Shown here piece after piece: positions 29,772 to 38,322 of a stretch of 40,094 nucleotides of DNA; the stretch's first letter is position 1; every line of letters begins with the position of its first letter. A program made the translations under genes and the position numbers. The stretch is taken from positions 1 to 40,094 of the forward strand of contig JAFGLD010000311.1 of NCBI GenBank assembly GCA_016928235.1, written 5' to 3'. This DNA is from Anaerolineae bacterium (GTDB lineage Bacteria > Chloroflexota > Anaerolineae > Aggregatilineales > UBA3940). Under the pieces are notes generated by a model, which was given only the letters and a program-made list of their open reading frames with translations, made no database searches and was not told where the DNA came from.

Positions 29772-30590
29772 TCATCCGTTCGTCTCCTGAAAAAGTGGTA
29801 GGCGCTCAAGATCCAGCGCCCGAGGCGATATCCACAACTTCTCGATGCGTTGTCCCTTGCCGTTTGTCTGTACGCTGGTTTCATCCGTCCCCCAGCCGGC
29901 GTAGAGTTTGTCATAGAGTGAGCTGGGATACCCCGACAGTATGACCATGCCCTGCACCTGATTGAGGACCTCTGCTAGCCTCCGGTGGCTGGCATCATCC
30001 ATCTCGTGAACATAATGGTTCTGCCGGCTGCGGGATGTCCACACGTATGGCGGATCGACGTAGAACAGCGTACCAGGTGCGTCGTAGCGAGCAATAATCT
30101 TGAATGCGTCGTCACACTCGATAAACACATTCTTCAGACGCTTAGCGGCTTCGTAGAGGACGTCCAGGTAGTTCCACTCATCCTGCAGGCGCTTCCCGCG
30201 GGCCAGGGTCTTCTGGAACCGCCATCCGCTTTTGCCGCCAAGGTATCCCCGGCCCTGCCGGCACTTCACGTAGAACCGCCGGGCTCTCTCCAGAGGTTCG
30301 GCGCATGGCTCATGCGACAGTTCGTATTCCGCTCGGGCAAATGGCGTAAGCTCCAGCTGCCGGACGAGCTTGTCAGGCTGCTCGCGCAAGACCTGGAAGA
30401 AGTTGACCACGTCGCCATCGATGTCGTTGATCACCTCATAGGTCGATGGTTGCTTAGCGAACAACACCGCAGCTCCTCCGCAGAATGGCTCGACGTAGCA
30501 CGTATGGGGGGGGTATTTCCCGATTATCCAGGAGGCGATCCGCCACTTCCCGCCCGGATACCGCACCGGCGGCGATGTTATCTTTCTCAT
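29772..30590 (-). CDS. dam: DNA adenine methyltransferase, D12 class, 272 aa
   Basis: The order of motifs is that of Dam-type enzymes: RYPGGK (10-15), motif I VEPFCGGAAV (33-42), and the catalytic DPPY at 179-182 (LFYVDPPYVW). Dam enzymes methylate adenine in GATC, but the site of this one cannot be told from sequence. It lies between the zinc-ribbon gene and the helicase block. It would protect phage DNA from host restriction, or mark it for replication. It is the second adenine methylase of the genome. Confidence 0.9.
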   Translation of the reverse strand: MRKITSPPVRYPGGKWRIASWIIGKYPPHTCYVEPFCGGAAVLFAKQPSTYEVINDIDGDVVNFFQVLREQPDKLVRQLELTPFARAEYELSHEPCAEPLERARRFYVKCRQGRGYLGGKSGWRFQKTLARGKRLQDEWNYLDVLYEAAKRLKNVFIECDDAFKIIARYDAPGTLFYVDPPYVWTSRSRQNHYVHEMDDASHRRLAEVLNQVQGMVILSGYPSSLYDKLYAGWGTDETSVQTNGKGQRIEKLWISPRALDLERLPLFQETNG

Positions 30591-30827
30591 TTAAGCCGCC
30601 TTTCGGATCAGCTTGTTGCCAATAACCTTCCCGTCTGGCCTGGCCCAGTCGACGCCTGCGAGATCATCGTCCAGTTCGCAAAGAACCGGCACGTCAGCCG
30701 GCAACTTGGAACACTGAGGCCGCAATTCGCATCTATCACAGCCAAGGGGAAGACGATCCAGATCCAGGCTGGCCGTGATCAGCAGCCGCGAATGATCGAT
30801 TCGCGCCTTGTTGTCGGTCGTCATCAT
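30591..30827 (-). CDS. Small Cys-rich protein, 78 aa
   Basis: The CDRCELRPQC motif (30-39) and a later Cys (LCELDDD) could bind a metal. The end is basic (GNKLIRKAA). It sits between the Dam gene and the helicase gene, whose stop overlaps its start (ATGA, or TGATG if the second ATG is used). Function unknown. Confidence 0.55.
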   Translation of the reverse strand: MMTTDNKARIDHSRLLITASLDLDRLPLGCDRCELRPQCSKLPADVPVLCELDDDLAGVDWARPDGKVIGNKLIRKAA

Positions 30828-32278
30828 GCTGCCTCCATGTCAATCAGGTCGTCTGCGTCTTGTTTCTGCTTGCGTTCCTTTGCCTCAATACGCTTCCGCG
30901 CTACTGTGAGGCTGTCGCCATCTTCGTAGAACCGTGTGATTGGGGCATCAAAGCGCATAACCACGATTCCCGTGCTGCCGTCCCGGTTCTTGGCAATCTC
31001 AAACCTCGCCGCCATAGGCCCCAGGGTGTCAGCCATCCTCTGGAGCGCGTTATTTGCATAGGAGATAGTTCCATCCTCTTGCTTGTCCCCGTAATATTCC
31101 GGGCGCATGATGAAAATAACGGCCTGGCTGAGCGCCTCTATCCACCCGCTCCCGCGCAGGTCGGCCAGGTCTGGCGTCCGGCTCTCGCGTTTTTCTACCT
31201 CGCGGTTAAGCTGGGAGATCGGGATAACCGGGCAGTTGAAGCACTTGGCTATCACTTTCAAACCCCGCATGATTTCCCCGAGACGCGAGTCTTCGCTGTC
31301 GCGCCCCTTATCCCCTGCCAGCTCCAGATAATCGAAGATGACCAGGTCGACGCCATCCTTGTGGAGCATCGATTCGACCGCGACGCGGATGAACATCTGC
31401 GCAGTGGTGGGCGATGGCGTCTCATCGACCACGATGGGCAAGTCACGCATGAACTCCAGCGCCGCGCGAAACTGTGCTTTTTGCTCTGGCGTGGCCGTGT
31501 TTTCTTTCAGCGCGTCAGTAGGCACACCACTTGCGCAACTGGCCAGCCTCATGGTGAGTTGTTCGAGGCTCATCTCTGCTGAGAAGATGACTACCACGCT
31601 GTCACGCTTGCGACTCCTTGCCCACAGGGCGACGTTCCGGGCGACCTGAATAACCCACTGTGTTTTGCCAGCTCCCGGCCGGGCCCCTACTGTCGTCAGG
31701 TTCTTACGCATCAACCCGCCAAGTTTGCGATCTATCTTGGCGAACCCGGTGGGTACACAGTCAACGTAGGGGTCACCCGCTTCCCATACCTTCAATGTCG
31801 CCAGCGCCCGGTCGACGCCCGAGCTGATGGGCACAACGTCTGAGCTTATCCTCTGGCGATCCTCGTACATCGACAGCGCCAGCTCTCCATATACCGCCTC
31901 GACCGAGTTGCCCTGCTTGATGCGATCAATCGCGTGCTGTAGCCTGGCCGCGGCGTTTCGCTTCTGCGAATTCTCTAGGATGGTGTCAACCCAGCCCTCG
32001 AAGATCGTCTCATCGCTGGGCATCATCAGGAACTCGCCATCGATTTCCGCCATGCGCTTTTGGCCGGCCTCGCCGATAGCCTTCAGAAAGGCGAGGATGT
32101 CAAACTTGCCATGAGTGTCCTGGCCGGCCAGGCCCTCGTAGAGCACCCGGTCCTGGCCGGCGAAATCTTCGGACCTGCAGCGCTTGAGTAAATGCAAGCG
32201 ATAGGCAGGCTTCTTGAGAGCTGCGCTGATAGCCCAGCCCTGGTACTGCCGCTCGGTCGTCGGCTTGTCGTTGTTCAT
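30824..32278 (-). CDS. dnaB: Replicative DNA helicase, DnaB type, 484 aa
   Basis: An N-terminal helical domain (1-140) precedes the RecA-like motor. Walker A is GARPGAGKT (198-206), Walker B LVIFDY (312-317, Asp316), a SQLNR motif at 355-359 and DLRGSG at 373-378. It unwinds the fork as a hexameric 5'-3' helicase. It is coupled by ATGA overlap to the DnaD-like initiator gene, which probably loads it. Confidence 0.92.
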   Translation of the reverse strand: MNNDKPTTERQYQGWAISAALKKPAYRLHLLKRCRSEDFAGQDRVLYEGLAGQDTHGKFDILAFLKAIGEAGQKRMAEIDGEFLMMPSDETIFEGWVDTILENSQKRNAAARLQHAIDRIKQGNSVEAVYGELALSMYEDRQRISSDVVPISSGVDRALATLKVWEAGDPYVDCVPTGFAKIDRKLGGLMRKNLTTVGARPGAGKTQWVIQVARNVALWARSRKRDSVVVIFSAEMSLEQLTMRLASCASGVPTDALKENTATPEQKAQFRAALEFMRDLPIVVDETPSPTTAQMFIRVAVESMLHKDGVDLVIFDYLELAGDKGRDSEDSRLGEIMRGLKVIAKCFNCPVIPISQLNREVEKRESRTPDLADLRGSGWIEALSQAVIFIMRPEYYGDKQEDGTISYANNALQRMADTLGPMAARFEIAKNRDGSTGIVVMRFDAPITRFYEDGDSLTVARKRIEAKERKQKQDADDLIDMEAA

Positions 32279-33051
32279 GCGACCCCCTGGAGTGCCTTGA
32301 TCATCTCTTCGATATCTGCTTCGGTGTAATTCGTCCCGGCCAGCGCTCGCACAGCCTCATAGCGCAGAGCAGTCTTGTCTGTCGTTTTGCCATTCTTGCG
32401 GCCGCTATCCTTGCCTTCAACCTGCCACCGGCGCAAGATCGCTAGGATGTAACGGAGGTTGCGCTTGTTGTTCTCGACTGCAATGGAAACGGCGTCTATA
32501 AACCAAGACTGTGGATACGTTGCGTCTATGTCTTTTAACTGATCACCCAACATAGGGGTAAGTGGTCCTATGTTCTGCTCATAGATCGTGAAAATGTTTG
32601 GGCGGTCGCTGCTACTGGTTAAATGACGGTTATTAACGGATCGGGTAAACCCATCTTTACCACCCCCGTAAACCCGTCTTTCCCCCTCCCGTAAAGGCGT
32701 CTTTACCCGTAAATACGTCTTTCCCGGTCTGTACTCAGATACACCACCGCGCTTATCTTCTATCGCCTTGATTTGTTCAGCGATCTGATCCTGAGATTTT
32801 CCAACTAGTACAATGTATTGATGAACACGTCCCGGAGCGGCATGAATGTATAACTCTCCCTGCACAACCAGGTTGTCAATGTGCAACTGAACCGCCGGCC
32901 TCGATAGCCTGGTCTTTCTCATAAGTGTTTCAAGACCAGGAAATGCGAACCCGTTATCATTGGCATTATCCGCAACAGCCAACAACAAGAGAAGGTCAGT
33001 CCCTTTGCTTTTTGATTCATCCCATACCTTCGACATCACTCTTATGCTCAT
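32275..33051 (-). CDS. Replication initiator / helicase loader, DnaD-like, 258 aa
   Basis: The start at 33051 ([10 protein letters not shown]) overlaps the primase stop as ATGA. The alternative at 33063 lacks that. Residues 15-80 form a winged HTH ([31 protein letters not shown]). A basic linker (about 105-140) follows, then a DnaD-like helical domain at about 150-205 ([40 protein letters not shown]). Such proteins recognise the origin and recruit DnaB, which is encoded next. The linker DNA holds four iterons, so the origin is probably within this gene, as in lambda gene O. Confidence 0.85.
   Translation of the reverse strand: MSIRVMSKVWDESKSKGTDLLLLLAVADNANDNGFAFPGLETLMRKTRLSRPAVQLHIDNLVVQGELYIHAAPGRVHQYIVLVGKSQDQIAEQIKAIEDKRGGVSEYRPGKTYLRVKTPLREGERRVYGGGKDGFTRSVNNRHLTSSSDRPNIFTIYEQNIGPLTPMLGDQLKDIDATYPQSWFIDAVSIAVENNKRNLRYILAILRRWQVEGKDSGRKNGKTTDKTALRYEAVRALAGTNYTEADIEEMIKALQGVA
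32642..32725. repeat. Four iterons, putative replication origin inside the initiator gene
   Basis: Four copies of a 20-bp element with plus-strand consensus CCCGTAAAnnCGTCTTTnCC lie at 32642-32661, 32665-32684, 32688-32707 and 32706-32725. The conserved GTAAA starts at 32645, 32668, 32691 and 32709, so spacings are 23, 23 and 18 bp. These are not all multiples of 3, so each copy is read differently. The third copy contains the palindrome GTAAAG-N4-CTTTAC. Lambda oriC has four such iterons inside gene O. Confidence 0.75.
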
Positions 33052-33983
33052 AGTTCCATCCAATCTCTGATGGCCTGCCCGACCACACCTGCATCACCAA
33101 TGCGGTCATGCAGGTATAGGTGATAGTCGTATAGGTCCTTGCCAACCGGGGCGATTGAGATGCTCGCTCGTGGCATCATGCCCTGGATCTTCCGAGCGGA
33201 CTCTTGACCCGCTTGGTTATCATCGTTGTCAGCGACAATGACGATGCGCGGTACATCGTAGAGCAGGCCACACCAGTCGGCTTTCCAGGCGTTAGCCGGA
33301 GCTGCGACGGCCACCAGTTTGTAGCGAAGCGCCGCCATGACACTCTTTTCATCCTCGACAATAAGCACCGTGTCAGGGTTGGCGTCGACTACCGCGTCGA
33401 TGTTGTAGGGTGCCATGAACCGCGACCCTTTGGCGCTAATGTACTTGGGCTCCAGGTCGGGAAACAGCTCATCGTCTCGACGCAGCTTGATAGCAGTCAG
33501 AATTCCCCGATAGAACCAGGGAAACGTGTAGCGCTGCCCAGTCCACCCGACGCGCAGCTGGTACAGTACATGATCTGAGATGCCTTGCTGGTTCCAATAA
33601 ACATGTCTACCACGGGCGTCTAGTTGCTGCTCGAACTTGTCGACCAGCGCAGGGTCAAGGGTTGGCCGTAGTGTCGTCTCCGGCCTGGCCTGCTGGGGAA
33701 TGTGGCGCACTGTGGCAACAAACCCCGGCTCGTTCAGTCTGTCGACGACCGTGCGCAAGTCGCAGCCCCACAGCAGCGCCAGAAAATCGAATAGGTCGCC
33801 CTGGGCCTTGCATCCATGACAGAAGAAGTGCCCGTCTTGGTACACGGTCATGCTTGGCGTGCTGTCGGCATGAAACGGGCAGTTGATGTTCTTGCCGTAG
33901 CGCACAGGTTGCCCGATCTCAGTCTCAATCATCCTGGCTAGGTCGTAGCGCTGTTTGATAGAGTCAAAGTCAATGGTCTTCAT
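33048..33983 (-). CDS. DNA primase with CHC2 zinc finger and TOPRIM domain, 311 aa
   Basis: The CHC2 zinc finger has Cys35, His38, Cys55 and Cys58 ([21 protein letters not shown]). TOPRIM follows: Glu210 in LIVEDEKS and Asp252/Asp254 in [10 protein letters not shown]. It is shorter than bacterial DnaG, lacking the C-terminal helicase-binding domain. It would synthesise primers for the phage fork, together with the DnaB-like helicase encoded two genes downstream. Confidence 0.9.
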   Translation of the reverse strand: MKTIDFDSIKQRYDLARMIETEIGQPVRYGKNINCPFHADSTPSMTVYQDGHFFCHGCKAQGDLFDFLALLWGCDLRTVVDRLNEPGFVATVRHIPQQARPETTLRPTLDPALVDKFEQQLDARGRHVYWNQQGISDHVLYQLRVGWTGQRYTFPWFYRGILTAIKLRRDDELFPDLEPKYISAKGSRFMAPYNIDAVVDANPDTVLIVEDEKSVMAALRYKLVAVAAPANAWKADWCGLLYDVPRIVIVADNDDNQAGQESARKIQGMMPRASISIAPVGKDLYDYHLYLHDRIGDAGVVGQAIRDWMEL

Positions 33984-34312
33984 GCCTTGATCACTTTCAG
34001 CTCGATATCGGGGTAGCGATAGCGAAACAGCTTGGCTTTGATCTTGAAAGCCTCAGTTGCATAGCCTTTGACATCCTCAACCACCTGCTGCCCATCCTGG
34101 GTATATCCGAAGTCAGCGATGTACCGGGTTGTTTTGTAGCTCTTACCCTGACAGTTGAAGGATGGCAGGATCTCAAACTCGGGTTGCAACACCAAGTCGG
34201 CGATCTCTCCGCTCTCGGCCATGTCTTTAAGCACCAGGTAACGCTGTGCCTCGGCTGCACTGTCAAACACAATCTCGTAAAGTCGCGTTTTGCGATTGCC
34301 GTATTTGCTCAT
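33980..34312 (-). CDS. DUF1064 family nuclease-like protein, 110 aa
   Basis: KYGNRKT, IVFDSAAEAQRYLVLKDM, ADLVLQPEFEILPSF and YIADFGYTQDGQQVVEDVKG are the standard order of DUF1064 phage proteins. These have a PD-(D/E)XK nuclease fold, here with catalytic Asp in YIADF and E-x-K in VEDVKG. They are thought to resolve branched DNA or recombination intermediates. It sits between the primase and a hypothetical gene behind the ERF annealing protein, fitting recombination-dependent replication. Confidence 0.85.
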   Translation of the reverse strand: MSKYGNRKTRLYEIVFDSAAEAQRYLVLKDMAESGEIADLVLQPEFEILPSFNCQGKSYKTTRYIADFGYTQDGQQVVEDVKGYATEAFKIKAKLFRYRYPDIELKVIKA

Positions 34313-34794
34313 CAGTCCCTCGCAATCGTGAGACGATATCCCGCCCGGCCATCGATGACCATCCGAATCGGCTTGTGACCGTTCTGGCGGCGCAACCTAG
34401 CCACATGGCGCTTGAACTCCACAGGTGTCATGTCCTGGCCATCTCTGAGTGCCGTAAGAGCCTCCCAGGGGTTGCTGGATAGACCCTTTGCCACCCGCAG
34501 GTGTGTCCACCGCAGAGTCGGGAATTCGTCTATCAGGTCGCGAGCGATACTCTCTCCGAGTACCAAATTCTGCCCGGCAGAAAGTTGCTGATAGTAGCGA
34601 ATAACCCGCGCTCGCTCAGCGATAGTCTTATACTCGCTATGGCTCATCTTGGCAGCTTCCACCAGCCCACCGTGACCATAGTGCTCTTGGATGAGCGCTG
34701 CGGCCTCGCCTTGCATCAGGCGGGCGCTATCCTCATCAGAGATGCTGGCGGAGATTGCCTCCACCAGCACCTCATATAGTCCATTGTCGCTCAT
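34312..34794 (-). CDS. Hypothetical helical protein in the recombination block, 160 aa
   Basis: Helices fill the sequence (EVLVEAISASISDEDSARLM, AERARVIRYYQQLS, TPVEFKRHVARLRRQNG). No zinc or nuclease motif is present. It is located between the ERF annealing protein and the DUF1064 nuclease, overlapping both neighbours (ATGA, TGATG). It may be a DNA-binding accessory factor for recombination or replication. The family is not recognised. Confidence 0.6.
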   Translation of the reverse strand: MSDNGLYEVLVEAISASISDEDSARLMQGEAAALIQEHYGHGGLVEAAKMSHSEYKTIAERARVIRYYQQLSAGQNLVLGESIARDLIDEFPTLRWTHLRVAKGLSSNPWEALTALRDGQDMTPVEFKRHVARLRRQNGHKPIRMVIDGRAGYRLTIARD

Positions 34795-35537
34795 GCCACA
34801 TCCTCGACTGGATTCCCGTGCTCGTCACGGGGGAACGCTTCGTCGAGTAAGTCCTCTTCAGCCATCTTGGCCATGAACTCATCTAATGTTGCTTGTATAT
34901 CCTTCAGGCTGCGCACGCTAAAGCGCTTTTTCCAGCGATTCTCGAAGTGCTTGGGGTGAAGGCTAAACTTATCTGGGCCTCCTTTTTGAATAGCATAAAG
35001 CTGCGCACCGTCTAAGTCACACAGTCTTGCACTACCAGGAATGTGTGTTACTGTTCCCTCTTCCGCTCCGGCTGTCTGTTCTTGCCTCGCCGGTCTTTGC
35101 GCAGGTGGCGGCTTTGGGCTGCCCTGTTTGCTGTTTTGCTGTGGCGCGTTACCGTCGGTATCCTCATCGGCGTACAGGCCCAAAATCGCTGCATAGCTGT
35201 AACGGCGAAGGTAGGTAATCGTGCTACCTGCCACCTGGGCGCCACTCTTTCCTTTTTCCTCACCCGCTGGAAGGATTGCTGTATTTGAGATCCACTCACC
35301 GGAATTGTGCATCAGTACGGTTTCGACGCCGATCTGGCCATCGTAACTCACAACGATTTGTGAGACTGACAAACCATTCTCTGCCAATACCGGGCGGGCG
35401 GTCTCGATCATCGCCCCAAGGCTGGCGTAACGGTTGCCCAGGAATTTGTTGGTCGCGTCAACTGGCACGCTTGGTACATTGGTCTGGAAGTTAGATAATG
35501 CTGTCGCTAGGTTCGCTATACTCTCTGAGTGTTCCAT
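34791..35537 (-). CDS. erf: ERF-family single-strand annealing protein, 248 aa
   Basis: The N-terminal 125 residues carry the ERF pattern: LATALSNFQTNVPSVPVDAT, NKFLGNRYASLGAMIETARP, VLAENGLSVSQIVVS and the strand pair AQVAGSTITYLRRYSYAAIL with GLYADEDTDGNA. The last 110 residues are a Pro/Gln linker and a domain with an acidic end. It anneals complementary strands during phage recombination and circularisation. It heads the recombination block, behind small early genes. Confidence 0.88.
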   Translation of the reverse strand: MEHSESIANLATALSNFQTNVPSVPVDATNKFLGNRYASLGAMIETARPVLAENGLSVSQIVVSYDGQIGVETVLMHNSGEWISNTAILPAGEEKGKSGAQVAGSTITYLRRYSYAAILGLYADEDTDGNAPQQNSKQGSPKPPPAQRPARQEQTAGAEEGTVTHIPGSARLCDLDGAQLYAIQKGGPDKFSLHPKHFENRWKKRFSVRSLKDIQATLDEFMAKMAEEDLLDEAFPRDEHGNPVEDVA

Positions 35538-35550
35538 AGTCTCTACTCCT

Positions 35551-35760
35551 CTAATATCCAGCTGGTTGCCGTGCCGGGCTATTGTCTTCCGCCTCGTTGC
35601 GACGAGCGATAGCGCGTTCGGCGCGGCGGATCATCGCCAGTTTTTTGGCCGTTCCCTTGAAGTGTGCCAGGCAGTAGACACGGCCCGGCAGGTCAACGAC
35701 GCGATAGAGACCAACCTCGCCACAACCGATCACGGCGCATTTGCATGTTTCTCCTGTCAT
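35551..35760 (-). CDS. Small Cys/His protein, 69 aa
   Basis: CKCAVIGCG (6-14) and YCLAHFKG give a possible C-C-C-H metal site. The rest is basic and helical (AKKLAMIRRAERAIARRNEA). It is a DNA- or RNA-binding candidate from the early cassette. It is coupled to the preceding gene by ATGA overlap, and 13 bp separate it from the erf gene. Confidence 0.55.
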   Translation of the reverse strand: MTGETCKCAVIGCGEVGLYRVVDLPGRVYCLAHFKGTAKKLAMIRRAERAIARRNEAEDNSPARQPAGY

Positions 35761-35984
35761 CTGTACAATCCTTCACCTGGGTTGTTTTGTAGCGGCCTGC
35801 GAGTGGCCTGTGTGACCGCTCCATTCTTGAACGTGTACTTTCGTGTTTGCCCGGGTCGCGCCAGGCGGTCGACGATGACCGCGTCAGTCTCACTCGCTAT
35901 CATACCGATAGCTTCTCTCAGAGAATCAACGTACCCAAGCACCTGCTCTTCCGTGACAACTTCGTATCGCCTATACATAGTCAT
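35757..35984 (-). CDS. Hypothetical early protein, 75 aa
   Basis: YRRYEVVTEEQVLGYVDSLR suggests a strand followed by a helix. The middle has VIVDRLARPGQTRKYTFKNG. It resembles small DUF-type early proteins but no name can be given. Coupled at both ends by ATGA overlaps. Confidence 0.55.
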   Translation of the reverse strand: MTMYRRYEVVTEEQVLGYVDSLREAIGMIASETDAVIVDRLARPGQTRKYTFKNGAVTQATRRPLQNNPGEGLYR

Positions 35985-36187
35985 CCCCTGTCTTTTTTGC
36001 CTTCCAGAAACGTTTTGTATCGCCCCATTTCTTCCTCTGTCATGGGGCGTGGCGCCATGAAGAACGTACTGAGGAACGCCCTACAAGCCTGGTTAGTGCA
36101 GGTTCCCAACGTCCATGCCTTCTTCGCCAGGGCATCGAACTGCGTGCCGTCATCCCTCAGCGAGCATCCGCAGTGTTCACACTTCAT
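35981..36187 (-). CDS. Small zinc-ribbon protein, 68 aa
   Basis: CEHCG at the N-terminus and CTNQAC at about residues 30-35 form one zinc site. The C-terminus is helical and charged (TEEEMGRYKTFLEGKKDRG). One of several tiny zinc proteins of the early operon. Coupled on both sides. Confidence 0.55.
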   Translation of the reverse strand: MKCEHCGCSLRDDGTQFDALAKKAWTLGTCTNQACRAFLSTFFMAPRPMTEEEMGRYKTFLEGKKDRG

Positions 36188-36456
36188 CGGTTGGCTCCCA
36201 TATCAAGCGGTCGGCTTGACGAGCTGAGTTGTGCCCACCACTCAGATACCAACCCGTGAGCGTCATCCAGCGAGTATGCCAGCTGCTTTCCGATCAGTGT
36301 CCCGTTCTCTTTGCGTGAAACCGTGATCTCATAAGCCGGCTCGTCGCGGTCGTCAAGAGTCAGTTCGATTTCGAACCGATACCTGGGAGATAAATCGAAG
36401 TCGAAACGATGGTCTCTGCTGTTGTACTGTGCTCTGTTGATTTCTACCGCGTCCAT
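36184..36456 (-). CDS. Hypothetical early protein, 90 aa
   Basis: The sequence is strand-rich (HRFDFDLSPRYRFEIELTL, PAYEITVSRKENGTLIG) with an amphipathic C-terminal helix (LDDAHGLVSEWWAQL). No family is recognised. AGGAGA precedes the ATG. A 50-bp gap separates it from the antirepressor gene. Confidence 0.55.
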   Translation of the reverse strand: MDAVEINRAQYNSRDHRFDFDLSPRYRFEIELTLDDRDEPAYEITVSRKENGTLIGKQLAYSLDDAHGLVSEWWAQLSSSSRPLDMGANR

Positions 36457-36506
36457 GTCGTATCTCCTGTTACGTTAGCCTCGTGAATTCCGATACTCTG
36501 CATCGA

Positions 36507-37379
36507 TTACCCTGCTACATCGAAGACCCATTCAAGGGCTTCGACATGATACGTGTTGACCCTGCCCCAGCGGGGATCTGGCGCCTGGCCGATGGAGTAG
36601 CCGTGCTCCTTGCTCCACTGGGCAGCCAGACGGCCGTACTTGTTCGCCGTGTCGCCGCTGATCCGAATGCCGCGAATGTGAGCATAGGCTGCGATGCTGT
36701 AGTATTCTGTGCTGTCGACGCCAGCCCGGACTGGGAGCAGATGAGCCCGACCTGCTTCCTCCAGGCGCCGCAGGCGTTCTTCGTGGTCGACAAGCGCCTG
36801 GGCCATAGCCAGCGCCTGATGGGCCAGGCTGTCGCCCGGGCGGCCAGGAACCACATAAGAGCCATGCTTGCGAAGCGATGGAAGAACGTCGTGGTTTACC
36901 CATCGCTTAAAGCGCTTGGCTTCCGGCTTGTCGCTTCTGGAGATGAGAGAATACATGCCTGATTCGGAAATGATTGCCCGGACGGGTGTTCCTGGGGTTC
37001 CATCATTCAAAATGATGGAATTCTTTTCATCATCATCAAGACGAGAAAGAGCCTGGCCAACATTGTTCAGGCCTAGCGCTTCACAAACGTCTTTGCCTAT
37101 GAACCAGGGTTCCCCATCACCACCTTCGACCACTCTGATCTCCTGCTTATTCTCGAACTTGAACATTTGGATTGTTGTGTCCATATCTGTCCTTTGTGAA
37201 CCAACCATTTCGTGCATGTGCTCGGAATGATCCTCTAGCGTGTGTAGCAATCTCAAGTCGCTTGCTGTCGCCAGGCCCCGATCCGCCAGCAGCCCGATGG
37301 CAAACGCCAGCAGCTCGACCAGGCCATCATCGGGCAGGTCGTCAGCGGTGCGGTAGGCGTCCTCGGCGAGGGTGGTCAT
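36507..37379 (-). CDS. ant: Antirepressor with Bro-N domain and an N-terminal module shared with the immunity peptide
   Basis: The protein has 290 residues. Residues 66-165 are a Bro-N domain: IRVVEGGDGEPWFIGKDVCE, ALGLNNVGQALSRLDDDEKN, SGMYSLISRSDKPEAKRFKR, WVNHDVLPSLRKHGSYVVP. The C-terminal 80 residues form a second domain (YYSIAAYAHIRGI, NTYHVEALEWVF). Residues 15-45 match the 55-aa peptide of the immunity operon (17/31). MDTT at 37184 has AAAGGA upstream, so a shorter product without the module may also be made. Antirepressors bind the repressor and start lytic growth. Start at 37379 is coupled (TGATG). Confidence 0.8.
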   Translation of the reverse strand: MTTLAEDAYRTADDLPDDGLVELLAFAIGLLADRGLATASDLRLLHTLEDHSEHMHEMVGSQRTDMDTTIQMFKFENKQEIRVVEGGDGEPWFIGKDVCEALGLNNVGQALSRLDDDEKNSIILNDGTPGTPVRAIISESGMYSLISRSDKPEAKRFKRWVNHDVLPSLRKHGSYVVPGRPGDSLAHQALAMAQALVDHEERLRRLEEAGRAHLLPVRAGVDSTEYYSIAAYAHIRGIRISGDTANKYGRLAAQWSKEHGYSIGQAPDPRWGRVNTYHVEALEWVFDVAG

Positions 37380-37963
37380 CAGATACCCATCCCAACAAAC
37401 TGCGCATACCTGCTCGCCGCCTGGCCGGCCGCCAGTTCAGCATTGCGCAGCTTCCACTGGCCGCGCTGGAGGTCGAACTGCTTCCGATTTCCGTTCACGG
37501 CCTGGGAGAACAGCTTGAAGTAGGTTTCGGTCTCGTTCAGGAAGTCGGCGATGGCCTTGGACTGGGCTGGGGTGTGCTGGGGCTCTGTCTTGGGGGCCGG
37601 CTTGGGCTGCTCTGGGGTCGTGCTGGCCGGGAGGGCGATAACGCCGCGGGTAGGGTATCGCTTGCCGTGCTTACTCTGGAAGGCGATCCGGTTGCGGCGA
37701 AGCCTTTTGGCGATCAGAGCGTCATAGTTGCTGGTGTCTGGGCAGCGGGCCGGCAGTTGGGGCAGGTCGAGGTTGGCCATGGGAGCCGGTGTCAGCTCCA
37801 GGTCGAGCGCCTTCTCCATCGCCAGGCGGCTTGAGAATTCGCGCACGGGGCCGCCGTCGATGCGATACCAGTAGGTAGCGGTATCGAAGTCGTGGCCCTC
37901 GACGATGCGGCGATTATTTCGTTGGTATGAGTCGGTGGAATTGTGATATACTGGGGTTGTCAT
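37379..37963 (-). CDS. Hypothetical first gene of the early operon, 194 aa
   Basis: The start at 37963 (MTTPVYHNST) is taken because AGGAG lies about 12 nt upstream. An ATG at 37987 is possible. The first 60 residues are a small domain (ATYWYRIDGGPVREFSSRLA). A Pro/Thr linker (PKPAPKTEPQHTPAQ) and a C-terminal helix pair (IADFLNETETYFKLFSQAVN) follow. No family is recognised. It is the first gene behind the predicted promoter at 38037-38065 and overlaps the antirepressor gene. Confidence 0.6.
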   Translation of the reverse strand: MTTPVYHNSTDSYQRNNRRIVEGHDFDTATYWYRIDGGPVREFSSRLAMEKALDLELTPAPMANLDLPQLPARCPDTSNYDALIAKRLRRNRIAFQSKHGKRYPTRGVIALPASTTPEQPKPAPKTEPQHTPAQSKAIADFLNETETYFKLFSQAVNGNRKQFDLQRGQWKLRNAELAAGQAASRYAQFVGMGI

Positions 37964-37987
37964 TTGGAACCATTCTCCTGTGACCAT

Positions 37988-38013
37988 CCCCGGGGTGTTT
38001 GCGCACCGCCGGG
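37988..38013 (-). promoter_or_regulatory. GC-rich imperfect hairpin in the early-operon leader
   Basis: CCGGGGTG and CACCGCCGG pair around TTTGCG, with one bulged base. On the minus strand it lies between the predicted promoter and the start at 37963/37987, so it could affect translation or attenuation. No U-run follows. Confidence 0.35.
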
Positions 38014-38036
38014 AATTCGTTTATCTAACTGTACAT

Positions 38037-38065
38037 ATTGTATACCAGGGTAACTATTTCGTCAA
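38037..38065 (-). promoter_or_regulatory. Sigma70-type promoter of the leftward early/replication operon
   Basis: On the minus strand TTGACG (38065-38060), 17 bp, TACAAT (38042-38037): five of six and five of six matches at ideal spacing. The start point would be near 38030. The -35 lies within the last codons of the excisionase-like gene (Leu-Thr-Lys, stop), so the genes are packed to the base. Confidence 0.65.
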
Positions 38066-38248
38066 GTCTTTTCTCGGCCTTCCCACCTTACGATTTCGTA
38101 CTTTTTCCAGGTCTTTCTCTCGAATAATCCAGGCCGTTCCGAACTTATCAGCCGGAAGACTACCGCGCTTGATAAGAGCAATCACTGCATGGCGAGTGAT
38201 CCCTAATCGTTCGGCGGCTTGGGTCGTAGTGATGTATCCTCTAGGCAT
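38054..38248 (-). CDS. Excisionase/MerR-like DNA-binding protein, 64 aa
   Basis: The start at 38248 (MPRGYITTTQ) has GAGGTT directly upstream. The longer start at 38293 does not. YITTTQAAERLGITRHAVIA and LIKRGSLPADKFGTAWIIRE form the HTH_17-type winged helix of excisionase-like proteins. The end is basic (RNRKVGRPRKDLTK). It may control the divergent gene at 38431 or the operon following. TATAAT at 38260-38255 could serve as its -10, which would give a leaderless transcript. The -35 is poor. Confidence 0.7.
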   Translation of the reverse strand: MPRGYITTTQAAERLGITRHAVIALIKRGSLPADKFGTAWIIREKDLEKVRNRKVGRPRKDLTK

Positions 38249-38322
38249 AACCTCATTATAGGTTGCCTGCTCCTGTCTGCAAAGTGTGAGCATAAAACGC
38301 TCCTTTCCACGCTTGATAGTTT

